Source of the DNA: Methanolobus mangrovi
Lineage (GTDB): Archaea; Halobacteriota; Methanosarcinia; Methanosarcinales; Methanosarcinaceae
Direction: 5' to 3'
DNA length: 64,000 nucleotides
NCBI RefSeq assembly: GCF_031312535.1
Contig: NZ_CP133594.1
Location: 372,001-436,000 of the forward strand
The notes below the pieces were generated by a model that saw only the letters and a list, made by a program, of their open reading frames with translations, was not told the origin of the DNA and did not search any database. Position 1 is the stretch's first letter; every line of letters starts with the position of its first letter. Shown piece after piece: positions 17,952 through 28,360 of the stretch. The position numbers and the translations under genes were made by a program.

Positions 17952-19094
17952 TCAGACAAGTGCTGTTTTTATCCTTTCTAATCCTTCCTGTATTCTTTCC
18001 AGTGATGTAGCATAAGATATTCTTATGAAATCCTTGCCGCTTTCACCGAAGGCAGAGCCCGGAGTGACTGCAACGTGTGCATCCATAAGTAGTCTTTCTG
18101 TAATGGCATCACCATTTCCATACTCGCTCACATCTGCAAAGGCATAGAAGGCACCACCAGGTTTCTGGCATTTTAGACCAATGGCATTAAGGCCGTCTAC
18201 AAGAAGGTCACGTCTCATCTTGAACCTGTCAACCATTTCGGTTACTGGTTCCTGTGGTCCTTCAAGAGCTGCAACGCCACCGTACTGGACAAAGCTTGTT
18301 GCACTGCTGACGGAATGGGATTGTATCTTTAACATACCTTTGATGATATCCGATCTTGCGTGAACATAACCAAGTCTCCACCCGGTCATTGCGTAGGCTT
18401 TGGAAAAACCGTTGACTGTGATGGTTCTGTCCTGCATACCTTCAAAGGAACCAATGCTAAGGTGTTCCCTGTCGTAGATTATCTTCTCATATATCTCATC
18501 GGAGAGCACGAGTATATCATTATCGATAGCTATATCAGCTATATTTTTTAAGGTCTGCTTATCATAAACAGCTCCAGTTGGATTTCCTGGGCTGTTAACA
18601 ACTATAAGCTTTGTTTTGTCAGTGACGTACTCTTCAGGATTCTGAGGCTTAAAGCCATCTTCTGCATCAGTTGGTACCCATACAGTGTTGGCACCTGCAA
18701 ATTTAATGGCAGGATCATATGAGACCCATGCAGGATCAAAAAGTATTGCCTCATCTCCATCGTCAAGTACTGACATCATTATTTCAAAAATGGCCTGCTT
18801 TGCACCGGGTGTGATTATTATATCCGAAGCCTTTGCATCCAGTTTGTTCTCTGTACAAAGCTTGTTGGCAATAGCATCCTTAAGTTCCGGAATTCCGGCA
18901 GAAGGTGTGTAATGCGTTTCACCCCTGTACATTGCATCTGCTGCTGCATCACATATGTGTTTAGGAGTGTTAAAATCAGGTTCACCCAGAGTGAAGCTGA
19001 TTATATCTATACCTTCCTGTCTCATTTTGTTGGCAACATTTGCAGCTTTAATCGTTGCCGATTCTTCCACACGCTCGAGTCTTGATGATGCCAT
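17952..19094 (-). CDS. Class I/II pyridoxal-phosphate aminotransferase (aspartate aminotransferase family)
   Basis: About 380 residues. FTLGEPDFNTP near the N-terminus, NSPGNPTGAVY in the middle, the PLP-lysine segment NGFSKAYAMTGWRLGY and FIRISYATS near the end place it in the AspC/AraT-like Igamma group. It probably transfers amino groups between aspartate or aromatic acids and 2-oxoglutarate; the exact substrate is uncertain. A TTG at 19106 is in frame upstream; ATG at 19094 (MASSRLERV) fits the family better. It is the last gene of a probable four-gene operon after pucG-like, ribC and ribH genes, 33 bases after ribH. Confidence 0.88.
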   Translation of the reverse strand: MASSRLERVEESATIKAANVANKMRQEGIDIISFTLGEPDFNTPKHICDAAADAMYRGETHYTPSAGIPELKDAIANKLCTENKLDAKASDIIITPGAKQAIFEIMMSVLDDGDEAILFDPAWVSYDPAIKFAGANTVWVPTDAEDGFKPQNPEEYVTDKTKLIVVNSPGNPTGAVYDKQTLKNIADIAIDNDILVLSDEIYEKIIYDREHLSIGSFEGMQDRTITVNGFSKAYAMTGWRLGYVHARSDIIKGMLKIQSHSVSSATSFVQYGGVAALEGPQEPVTEMVDRFKMRRDLLVDGLNAIGLKCQKPGGAFYAFADVSEYGNGDAITERLLMDAHVAVTPGSAFGESGKDFIRISYATSLERIQEGLERIKTALV

Positions 19095-19127
19095 GGAACT
19101 ATCCAACCATTTTTTTAGTATGAACCC

Positions 19128-19532
19128 TTAAAGACGTTGTACGAGTTTGACTGCTGCTTCCACAGCACGTTTTGCATAGTCCACACGCTGGTGAGCTTCC
19201 ATTCTGGTCATGCCTGGTCCGGCAATTCCCAGGGTCACAGGTTTGTTATATTCAAGTGAAAGATCGGTAATCTTCCTTGCTGCATGTTGCACAACGATCT
19301 CGTCATGTTTTGTTGCACCTTCAATAACAATTCCTATTGTAACCACTGCATCAATGTCATCGCGCTCACAGAGTTTTTTGATAGCAAGGGGCATATCATA
19401 TACTCCTGGAACCAGGATCTTTTCCACTACCTCTACTCCAAGGAACTTTGCATGCTCCTCACCGAGCAATTCCATCTGGAAAGTAAGGTCTCTGTTAAAT
19501 TCAGCTATTACAAATCCCAATTTTATGGTCAT
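19128..19532 (-). CDS. ribH: 6,7-dimethyl-8-ribityllumazine synthase
   Basis: Condenses 5-amino-6-ribitylaminouracil with dihydroxybutanone phosphate to make lumazine, the penultimate riboflavin step. The 134-residue protein shows [20 protein letters not shown] and [14 protein letters not shown], with the catalytic-region His in KHDE. The C-terminal helix ends in the short archaeal form. GTGAT located 4 bases upstream supports ATG 19532 rather than the in-frame GTG at 19541. Part of an operon with ribC upstream. Confidence 0.92.
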   Translation of the reverse strand: MTIKLGFVIAEFNRDLTFQMELLGEEHAKFLGVEVVEKILVPGVYDMPLAIKKLCERDDIDAVVTIGIVIEGATKHDEIVVQHAARKITDLSLEYNKPVTLGIAGPGMTRMEAHQRVDYAKRAVEAAVKLVQRL

Positions 19533-19590
19533 GATAATCACTTAAGATTTTTATATTAATTTATATTTTCCATCATTTCTTTATACGACA

Positions 19591-21223
<1,633 letters not shown>

Positions 21224-21397
21224 ATAAATCTCCTGATTATCTTTGACCTGTAAATTATGATTTCATTAATGTTCAATTACGTTAATTAACTGTACTATTA
21301 TCATGGTATGTTACCTGCATGATATACAATTAAGTTAGCCCGAAAGGGCAACTTTTGCCTGATATGCAACCTTCTTATTTAACTTTAGCCAGACACA

Positions 21398-21955
21398 TTA
21401 TTCACTCAGCAATTTCAGTATGTCGTACTTGGTCACGACTCCTGTTACCTGTCCTTTTTCCAGTATCAGGACCGCCGGATTTTTCTCCAGCATGTAGGAT
21501 GCAGTTTTGACATCTGTGTTTGGGGAGAGTGTCGGGAATGAATCACCCATTATATCACCTATTTTCATATGTGATACAACAGAAGTCTTCTTATCCGTCA
21601 TTGATCTGACTATCATATCTTCTGACAGGCTGCCAACAGAAATTCCATCCTGTATGACCGGTATCTGTGATATGTTGTACTTTTCCATGATGTGGACTGC
21701 AGCATCGATGCTTTCATCAGGTGATACGGATATCAGGTCCCGGTTCATTATGTCCCTGACATAGATGTCCTCTCTTTCGATATCATTGAATACATCGATG
21801 ATCTTTCTGAGGGTCGACAGTCTGGGGTCTACATCCCCCGCTTCTATTCTGGCTATAAGCGGTTGACTGACACCTGCCCTTTTTGCAAGATCACTTTGTG
21901 TAAGACCAAGGTCCGTCCTTTTTTGCTTCAATTCATCAGGTGATGGAAGTTGCAT
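21398..21955 (-). CDS. XRE-type regulator with two CBS domains
   Basis: A 185-residue protein. The first 60 residues form a helix-turn-helix (LGLTQSDLAKRAGVSQPLIARIEAGDVDP). Two CBS domains follow, at about residues 68-120 (MNRDLISVSPDESIDAAVHIM) and 130-185 (MGDSFPTLSPNTDVKTASYML). CBS pairs bind adenosyl ligands such as AMP, ATP or S-adenosylmethionine, so this looks like a DNA-binding energy or nucleotide sensor. It is conserved in methanogens. It is encoded alone, with about 170 bases to the neighbouring aminotransferase. Confidence 0.87.
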   Translation of the reverse strand: MQLPSPDELKQKRTDLGLTQSDLAKRAGVSQPLIARIEAGDVDPRLSTLRKIIDVFNDIEREDIYVRDIMNRDLISVSPDESIDAAVHIMEKYNISQIPVIQDGISVGSLSEDMIVRSMTDKKTSVVSHMKIGDIMGDSFPTLSPNTDVKTASYMLEKNPAVLILEKGQVTGVVTKYDILKLLSE

Positions 21956-22060
21956 AGGTATTACTGAAGGTAATTATCCTATTTAAATCCAATTAGGAAA
22001 TAACAATTTTTCGCTTATGAATTAAGCCTGAAAAAAGAAAAATAGTGAAAAGATGAATGA

Positions 22061-22525
22061 TCATTCATCATCAGGGATTTCCATCTCCATTACAACGCCT
22101 TCACTGTCAGACATTGTAATCTTTCCATCCATAGCTTTCATTTCCGAGACCATATTGCCGTCTTCGTCGTAGGCTGTCCACATGAAGGTTTCCTCATTCT
22201 CATTGGACCAGAGATACTCGACTTTGACTATGCCGTTCTCGTCAGCTGTGTCAGTTTCGTAGACTGCCTGACACATCTCTATCCCATTAATAACTTCTTT
22301 ACCTACTATTTCCATGGAAACGACTTCACCCGTGTTTGGATTAGTTGTAGTCCAGACAGATCCTACGGGACAATTTTCATCATCAGTACCTTCCGTATAG
22401 GTGACTTCGTATTCCTGGCCATCTTCATCCTCAATGGTAACGGTTGATGTTTCTTTATCGCTACACCCGGATACTGCAAGTGACAATACCAACAATACAA
22501 GAAATACAATCATTTTCTTTTGCAT
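22061..22525 (-). CDS. Predicted lipoprotein, unknown function
   Basis: 154 residues with a lipoprotein signal ending AVSGCSDKE. The mature domain is acidic and rich in beta-strand patterns (VTIEDEDGQEYEVTYTEG, then EYLWSNENEETFMWTAYDEDGNMVSEM), suggesting a small beta-sandwich or barrel on the cell surface. No family is recognised; similar short lipoproteins are common in Methanosarcinaceae. AAAGGGG lies before the ATG. Confidence 0.65.
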   Translation of the reverse strand: MQKKMIVFLVLLVLSLAVSGCSDKETSTVTIEDEDGQEYEVTYTEGTDDENCPVGSVWTTTNPNTGEVVSMEIVGKEVINGIEMCQAVYETDTADENGIVKVEYLWSNENEETFMWTAYDEDGNMVSEMKAMDGKITMSDSEGVVMEMEIPDDE

Positions 22526-22599
22526 AAATATACCCCTTTTTCTTATAAAGTTAGATTTGTATCACAATTTAAAGGTATCGTTTTATTCAGATGTCGAAT

Positions 22600-23544
22600 T
22601 TAATTATACAGCGTGAACAAGCCCACTACATATCCTAAATAGGCGGCTAGTATAACTCCACCTTCCCATCTTTGTAGCTTTCTTCCTGTGATTCCGAATA
22701 TCACAAGAAGCACCATTATCAGGATCATAAGTGGAAAATCATATGCAAGAGATTGTGGGAGAATGGTCAATGGTCTTATCTGTGAAGACGCACCAAGGAT
22801 AAGGGCAATATCCATTGTGTTTGCACCAAGTATGTTGCCTATGGAAATATCCTGATGTCCCTTTAGTGTTGACGAAACAGCAGTGATCAGCTCAGGGAGT
22901 GAAGTGCCCAGTGCAACCAGTGTGAGGGCAATTATCATCTCAGGAACACCAAGCCATTCTGCAATAGTTATGCCTGCATCAACGAGAATGCGGCTGCCTA
23001 TGACAACAAGCATAGCACCTGCAATAAAAAGGAGAATATCCTTCTTTAGCTGGCTTAACGGTACTTTTTCTCTAACACCCTCATTTCCGTCAAAAATAGC
23101 GCGCTGAAGGCGGAAATTATAATACATGAATCCAAGGAATACCATCAACAACAGAATTCCGTCAAAAGGGGATACTACACCATCGTATGCCACAATTATA
23201 AGAAGTATTGCAGAGCTCAGCATGAACCCGCCTTTACGGGTGAAACTGTGAAGTTCTATCGGTATTGGCTTGATGATAATAACGGCACCTAATACAAGGC
23301 CTATATTGCATATGGCGGAACCGACAGCATTTCCAACTGTCATTTCTACATGGTTGAGGTAAGCTGCCATTGCAGAAACCGTGAATTCAGGTGCAGTAGT
23401 TGCAAAACTTACGATTGTTGCTCCTATAATTATCTTTGGGATACCACTTTTCTCAGAAATGGATACTGCAGATTCTACAAACCAATCAGCACCTTTTGTG
23501 ATCATCCCCAGGCTTACAAGCAATAATACAACTGTCAAAAGCAT
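22600..23544 (-). CDS. Calcium/sodium antiporter (CaCA superfamily, YrbG type)
   Basis: A 314-residue membrane protein with about ten helices and two internally homologous halves. The alpha-1 repeat reads GATIVSFATTAPEF and the alpha-2 repeat reads ALTLVALGTSLPEL followed by GNILGANTMDIA. These form the ion-binding sites of Na+/Ca2+ exchangers. It probably expels Ca2+ in exchange for Na+ or H+. In this organism it would join the Mrp antiporter in sodium cycling, though there is no operon link. Confidence 0.88.
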   Translation of the reverse strand: MLLTVVLLLVSLGMITKGADWFVESAVSISEKSGIPKIIIGATIVSFATTAPEFTVSAMAAYLNHVEMTVGNAVGSAICNIGLVLGAVIIIKPIPIELHSFTRKGGFMLSSAILLIIVAYDGVVSPFDGILLLMVFLGFMYYNFRLQRAIFDGNEGVREKVPLSQLKKDILLFIAGAMLVVIGSRILVDAGITIAEWLGVPEMIIALTLVALGTSLPELITAVSSTLKGHQDISIGNILGANTMDIALILGASSQIRPLTILPQSLAYDFPLMILIMVLLVIFGITGRKLQRWEGGVILAAYLGYVVGLFTLYN

Positions 23545-23644
23545 GAGAGTCCATTATATTCCCATGAGATTTAAAAGTAAGTGCGAACAGAAAACAGAAT
23601 AAAATAAAAAGAAGAAAGGGTTCAGAAAGAACCCTCTTAAGAGT

Positions 23645-24202
23645 TCATTCCAGTCCCAGCATGGTGACAGCTGCAACTATCAGTATGCCAAGACCCACCA
23701 TTCGTACAGAATGCTTAATCATGCTCTGCTTTGCCAGTTTGCCGGAGTACATTCCAAGAATTGATAGAACTGATATGCTGCAAATGATTGCTGCTTCAAG
23801 CATGTGTTCATCAAGAAGTAAGAATGGAAGTATAGGGATAAGTGAACCGAAAAAGCTTGCTCCCCCGTGGAAGAATGAGTCACTCCATATCTTTTTCTTT
23901 GTATTGCGTTCTAGTATTGTGCTATTGAGGCTGCGAAGCAGGGGCTTTTCCAGTTCTGCCAGTTTACCGTATTCTACGGCACTTTCAGCAAGATATGAAC
24001 CGACACCATTGGTAAGTGCCAGAGCAACAGCTCCACCCAGTGCTGCATTCATTACAATAGCGGGATCACTGGAAACATGGGATGTGCCAATTACCACACC
24101 TAATATTGCAAGTATGCCATCGATACTGCCAAGGATTATGTATCTGCCATGCTCAGTTTTAAGTTTAAAGCGTTTTGCCTTATAGCGATATGTTCTATCC
24201 AT
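23645..24202 (-). CDS. VIT1/CCC1-like membrane protein (TIGR00267 type)
   Basis: 185 residues with about five membrane segments. The first helix region, GSIDGILAILGVVIGTSHV, matches the start of the CCC1/VIT1 iron-manganese transporter fold, and ALALTNGVGSYLAESAVEYGKLAELEKPLL resembles the cytosolic helix that follows. The metal-binding Glu cluster of VIT1 is short here. Metal transport is therefore likely but not certain. Confidence 0.7.
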   Translation of the reverse strand: MDRTYRYKAKRFKLKTEHGRYIILGSIDGILAILGVVIGTSHVSSDPAIVMNAALGGAVALALTNGVGSYLAESAVEYGKLAELEKPLLRSLNSTILERNTKKKIWSDSFFHGGASFFGSLIPILPFLLLDEHMLEAAIICSISVLSILGMYSGKLAKQSMIKHSVRMVGLGILIVAAVTMLGLE

Positions 24203-24331
24203 AATTATCTTCTATCCTAAAGTCAATTTAAAGATACACACAAAGCTTATTTTGTTTTCGGATATTACCAAGGTTAAACTTATTGCATATAATAAAAATA
24301 AAGACCCGTCAATCCACAGAGGAATGATCCT

Positions 24332-25207
24332 ATGAAAGTTCACCCAAGATGTTCATATTGCCTGTTATCCAGGGTTCACCTGGAAGCAGAACTGTCAACT
24401 GATGACGAAGAGCTTATGCATAAAGCAATTCTCGGTGGTATAGAAGTATTGAATTCACTCTATCAGCCGGGAATGCCCGCAGCAGAACTGTCTACGCCTA
24501 TGCACAGGAAAGCCTATGAGATTCTGAATGACAATGATCCATATCTTAAAATGAAAGAACTGAGCAGCAAGACCGCAGCCAGGTTCATGCCTGTCATACG
24601 TTCACATGTCTTTAACGGTGATGGTGACGATGTCGCTACATTCAAACGTTCAGTTCTTGCAGCTGTTATAGGTAACTATTTTGATTACGGTGTCATGGGA
24701 CTTGAAGTACCTATTGATGTGTTTGATGAGACGTTTAAGGAACATTTCAAGCGTGGACTGGACATAGATGATACTGAGAAGATGCTGGATAAGCTCAGTA
24801 ATGTTGTATATCTTGCTGATAATTGTGGTGAGATATTAATAGATACTCTTGTGTTTGAGATAATCAAAAAAATGGGCGGAAACATAACTCTTGTTGTCAG
24901 AGGTGCACCAATACTGAATGATGTGACAATGGAAGAGGTCAAAGAGTTCGGCATTGCTGAAAAGGTCGACCGTGTACTTACAACAGGTTCCAATGCTATA
25001 GGAGTTCGTTTTGAGGAAGCGCCACAGGAGCTTAAGGAAGCACTTGAGAATGCTTCACTTATCATAAGTAAGGGAATGGCAAATTACGAGACATTGTCAG
25101 AAGAGAATTATAGACCAATAGCATATTTACTTAAGGTGAAGTGTGATCCTGTGGGAGAGGATATCGGTGCACCTAAAGGCTGCTCAGTAGCCCGGTTACT
25201 TGAATAG
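24332..25207 (+). CDS. DUF89/ARMT1-like metal-dependent phosphatase
   Basis: A 291-residue protein of the damage-control phosphatase family (DUF89, ARMT1-like). The N-terminal RCSYCLLSRV Cys pair is the CxxC typical of prokaryotic members, and DNCGEILIDTLVFE, RGAPILNDVTMEE and SKGMANYETLSE are the active-site segments. The family dephosphorylates reactive or damaged sugar phosphates using Mn, Ni or Co. GAGGAATGATC precedes the ATG. A CooT-like gene starts 11 bases after the stop, so the two are likely one transcript. Confidence 0.85.
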   Translation: MKVHPRCSYCLLSRVHLEAELSTDDEELMHKAILGGIEVLNSLYQPGMPAAELSTPMHRKAYEILNDNDPYLKMKELSSKTAARFMPVIRSHVFNGDGDDVATFKRSVLAAVIGNYFDYGVMGLEVPIDVFDETFKEHFKRGLDIDDTEKMLDKLSNVVYLADNCGEILIDTLVFEIIKKMGGNITLVVRGAPILNDVTMEEVKEFGIAEKVDRVLTTGSNAIGVRFEEAPQELKEALENASLIISKGMANYETLSEENYRPIAYLLKVKCDPVGEDIGAPKGCSVARLLE

Positions 25208-25218
25208 GAGGAACATTT

Positions 25219-25407
25219 ATGTGTGAACTGAAAGTAATTCTTATCAATGGCGAAACCCGTAACATGATAATGGAATCTGTTACGAAGATGGTCGTAGACG
25301 GGGAGAATATCGACCTGTATGGTATACTCGGGGAGAAAGAGACTGTAAAGGGGTCGATAAAAGAGATCAATTTTGGAACCGGGGAAGCTATTATACTTCA
25401 CAAGTGA
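25219..25407 (+). CDS. cooT: CooT-like small nickel-binding protein
   Basis: 62 residues beginning MCELKV, the Met-Cys start that supplies the Ni-binding Cys in CooT of Rhodospirillum rubrum. Alternating beta strands (KMVVDGENIDLYGIL, GSIKEINFGTGEAIIL) match the small SH3-like CooT fold. CooT helps nickel handling for carbon monoxide dehydrogenase in bacteria. A Ni-dependent CODH/ACS operon lies about 6.5 kb downstream, but with unrelated genes between. GGAGGAA precedes the ATG. The gene symbol rests on the fold and N-terminus only. Confidence 0.72.
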   Translation: MCELKVILINGETRNMIMESVTKMVVDGENIDLYGILGEKETVKGSIKEINFGTGEAIILHK

Positions 25408-25480
25408 TTTTTTGCGTTACTAAATATTCATTAATAATTTGAAGTCAAGTACAAATAATATAAGATAGGATGGAATCAAG

Positions 25481-26488
25481 ATGTCAAAAGTAAAAGTTGC
25501 AATAAACGGATATGGTACGATTGGTAAAAGGGTTGCTGATGCTGTTACCGTTCAGGATGATATGGAGATAATCGGTATCGCTAAGACGAGGCCAAACTAC
25601 GAAGCTTTCGTTGCGCATGACAAAGGCTATGATGTTTATACCCTTGCTGACAAGGTCGATGCCATGAACAAGGCCGGCATTCCTGCTGCAGGCACAGTTG
25701 ATGACATGATAGCAAAAGCTGATGTCGTTGTTGACTGTACGCCAGGAGGAATCGGTGAAAAGAACAAGGCACTTTATGAGAAAGCAGGTGTAAAAGCTAT
25801 CTGGCAGGGTGGCGAAGACCATGAACTTGCAGGCTGCTCCTTTAACGCAGAAGCAAATTATACTGAGGCACTCGGAAAGGACTTCGTAAGGGTCGTGTCC
25901 TGTAACACTACAGGCCTGTGCAGAGTGATCTATCCTCTTGACCAGGAATATGGTGTAAAGAAAGTAAGAGTAACACTCATGAGAAGATCAGCTGATCCGA
26001 ACGATGTCAAGAACGGACCTATCAATGCTATCGTGCCAAACCCGATCAAGCTCCCTTCCCACCATGGACCTGATGTAAAGTCCGTTTTACCACACATTAA
26101 CATAGCTTCAACCGCCGTGAAGCTTCCTACAACCCTGATGCACCTGCACACCCTTAACATTGAAATGGAAAAGGAATGCACTGCTGATGATGTCAAGGCA
26201 TTGTTTGCAAAACAGTCACGTGTAAGGATGATAGGTCAGGGAATAGGCTCAACAGCAGAAATTATGGAGCTTGGAAAGGACCTTGGACGTCCAAGGGGCG
26301 ATATGTGGGAGAACTGCGTCTGGGAAGACTCCGTTACAATGTATGAAGGAGAACTTTACTTCTTCCAGGCTATCCACCAGGAATCCGATGTAATTCCTGA
26401 GAACGTCGATGCTATCCGTGCCATGATGGAACTTGAGACCGATGGTGCAAAATCCATAGCAAAGACAAACAAGGCAATGGGACTTTAA
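25481..26488 (+). CDS. gap: Type II glyceraldehyde-3-phosphate dehydrogenase
   Basis: The archaeal NAD(P)-dependent GAPDH, working in gluconeogenesis in methanogens. 335 residues. The Rossmann motif INGYGTIGKRVADAV is at the start and the catalytic SCNTTGLCR (Cys near 139) is intact. GGADDG-like regions seen in bacterial GAPDH are absent, as expected for type II. GGATGG lies upstream of the ATG. It is followed after 16 bases by an inositol-monophosphatase-family gene. Confidence 0.94.
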   Translation: MSKVKVAINGYGTIGKRVADAVTVQDDMEIIGIAKTRPNYEAFVAHDKGYDVYTLADKVDAMNKAGIPAAGTVDDMIAKADVVVDCTPGGIGEKNKALYEKAGVKAIWQGGEDHELAGCSFNAEANYTEALGKDFVRVVSCNTTGLCRVIYPLDQEYGVKKVRVTLMRRSADPNDVKNGPINAIVPNPIKLPSHHGPDVKSVLPHINIASTAVKLPTTLMHLHTLNIEMEKECTADDVKALFAKQSRVRMIGQGIGSTAEIMELGKDLGRPRGDMWENCVWEDSVTMYEGELYFFQAIHQESDVIPENVDAIRAMMELETDGAKSIAKTNKAMGL

Positions 26489-26504
26489 CATAAATTCAAT
26501 CCAT

Positions 26505-27323
26505 ATGCATTGCACAAGTGATTTCCTGAATCTTTGTGATAGGATAGCCGATGCAGTGCATAAATCAATAAAGGGGCTTGTCGGCACACCTGAAGCCGGC
26601 AAGGTCCTTTACATTGGTGCGGATGGAACACCCACCAAACTAATAGATGATGTTTCCGAAAAAGCTATTTTTACATTACTTGAAAAGGAAAAGAACCCTT
26701 TCAGGGTTATCAGTGAAGAGGCAGGAGATAAGATTATAGGGAAGTCTCCAAAGTATACTCTTATCATCGATCCCATAGATGGGACATATAATGCATGTTC
26801 CGGAATTCCGTTTTACAGCCTGTCAATTGCCATTGCAGGAAATGATCTGAATGACCTTTGCTTTGGGTATGTAAAAAACCTGGCAACAGGGGATACATTC
26901 TATGCAGAGGTCGGGGTAGGTGCTTATCTTAATGGGATTAAGCTGAAAACATCAAAGAATTCAGAAGTCAACAGATTTTGCATGAGTATTTATGGCTATA
27001 GGCCTAATATTGAAGAAGCTGCAGTTCTATCAAAAAGTGTCCGCAGGGTAAGGGTACTTGGAAGTGTGGCACTTGAATTATGTTATGTGGCTGCTGGAAG
27101 AATTGATGCATTTACAGATGTCAGGGGTACAATGCGCACGACTGATGTAGCTGCTGGCAAACTCATTATAGAGGAAGCCGGGGGTATTGTTACCGACGGA
27201 TGCGGTGAATCTTTAAAGCTGGAAGACAAAGTAATGAGCAGGGTTAGTGTAATTGCATCTAACGGACATGCACATGACATGATCTTAAAGCTTTCAACAG
27301 GGATAGTACATGAAAGTAAGTAA
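26505..27323 (+). CDS. Inositol monophosphatase-family phosphatase (FBPase/IMPase or NADP phosphatase)
   Basis: 272 residues. The metal-binding sites are complete: EEAGD (first Glu), DPIDGTYN (DPIDGT motif) and TDVAAGKLIIEEAGG. Archaeal members hydrolyse fructose-1,6-bisphosphate, inositol-1-phosphate or NADP. In M. jannaschii MJ0917 a phosphatase of this family is fused to NAD kinase as a bifunctional NADP phosphatase/NAD kinase. Here the two are separate genes overlapping by 14 bases, so NADP phosphatase is a strong possibility. FBPase remains open because the gene also follows GAPDH. Confidence 0.85.
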   Translation: MHCTSDFLNLCDRIADAVHKSIKGLVGTPEAGKVLYIGADGTPTKLIDDVSEKAIFTLLEKEKNPFRVISEEAGDKIIGKSPKYTLIIDPIDGTYNACSGIPFYSLSIAIAGNDLNDLCFGYVKNLATGDTFYAEVGVGAYLNGIKLKTSKNSEVNRFCMSIYGYRPNIEEAAVLSKSVRRVRVLGSVALELCYVAAGRIDAFTDVRGTMRTTDVAAGKLIIEEAGGIVTDGCGESLKLEDKVMSRVSVIASNGHAHDMILKLSTGIVHESK

Positions 27324-28143
27324 AATCGGAATTGTATCGCGTTTTGACCAGCAGGAAGCTCTTGATATGGTCAAAAATATCTATGATACTTTTAGTTCTA
27401 AAGTGGAAATAGTGCTTTCTCCCAAGACCGGGGAATACCTTGGTATTACAAAGAACTTGATTCCCGTTGAGAAAATGCGTGATGAAGGTGTGGAACTGAT
27501 TATCTCTGTTGGGGGGGATGGCACAGTACTCAGGAACATCTCTAAAATGGATGATCCATTACCTCTGCTTGGGATTAACATGGGGACTCTGGGTTTTCTC
27601 GTGGATGTACCACCGGAAGATGCTATCAAGGATATTGAAGATGTGCTTAAAGGCTTCTCATATACCGAGCGCTCCCGGCTCAGTATAAACTTAAATGGAA
27701 AAAAATTGCCTGATGCGACCAACGAAATAGTGCTTATCACAGCACGACCTGCCAAGATACTCACTTTCAGGATATCGGTTGATGATTCACCGATAGAGGA
27801 TATGAGGGCAGATGGTGTTGTATTTGCAACTCCTACAGGTTCAACTGCTTATGCAATGAGTGCCGGAGGGCCATTACTTGATCCAAGGGTTGATGCATCT
27901 ATAATAGTTCCACTGGCTCCATTCAAGCTTTCCGCAAGGCCATGGGTGATACCTGGTGACAGCATCATTAAAGTCGAAATGACGATACCCGAGAAAGAGG
28001 CTGCAATTGTAATTGACGGTCAGCATTCTTACAGCATAAAAGAACATGATGTTGTCACACTTACGAAGGCCAAAAACCCGGCAAGGTTTGTAAGCAGCTC
28101 TATAAATGGTTTTTATGAGAAGGTTCAGAGCAAACTTACCTGA
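27310..28143 (+). CDS. nadK: NAD kinase
   Basis: Phosphorylates NAD to NADP. 277 residues with the ATP/polyphosphate motif SVGGDGTVLRN, the NMGTLGFLVD segment and the ATPTGSTAYAMSAGG stretch that positions NAD. It starts at ATG 27310 within the 3' end of the phosphatase gene, 14 bases of overlap, so translation is probably coupled. The arrangement mirrors the domain order of the fused M. jannaschii enzyme. About 215 bases of AT-rich sequence separate it from the next gene. Confidence 0.93.
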   Translation: MKVSKIGIVSRFDQQEALDMVKNIYDTFSSKVEIVLSPKTGEYLGITKNLIPVEKMRDEGVELIISVGGDGTVLRNISKMDDPLPLLGINMGTLGFLVDVPPEDAIKDIEDVLKGFSYTERSRLSINLNGKKLPDATNEIVLITARPAKILTFRISVDDSPIEDMRADGVVFATPTGSTAYAMSAGGPLLDPRVDASIIVPLAPFKLSARPWVIPGDSIIKVEMTIPEKEAAIVIDGQHSYSIKEHDVVTLTKAKNPARFVSSSINGFYEKVQSKLT

Positions 28144-28360
28144 TAAATAATAAAAGCAATAAATATCGCGCAACTGGTTCCATATATTGTCTTTAGTTAT
28201 CTTTACAGGAAGAATAAATAATGGCTGCATACAACTGCCTTCTATTCACTAGATAAAAGTTACTCTTGGACATCTATATAAAAAATCCAAAATATCTAAA
28301 AATACCTAAATGTTATATAATGGAACTGGAATTTGACCAACAATCACAGGAGTCAATATT

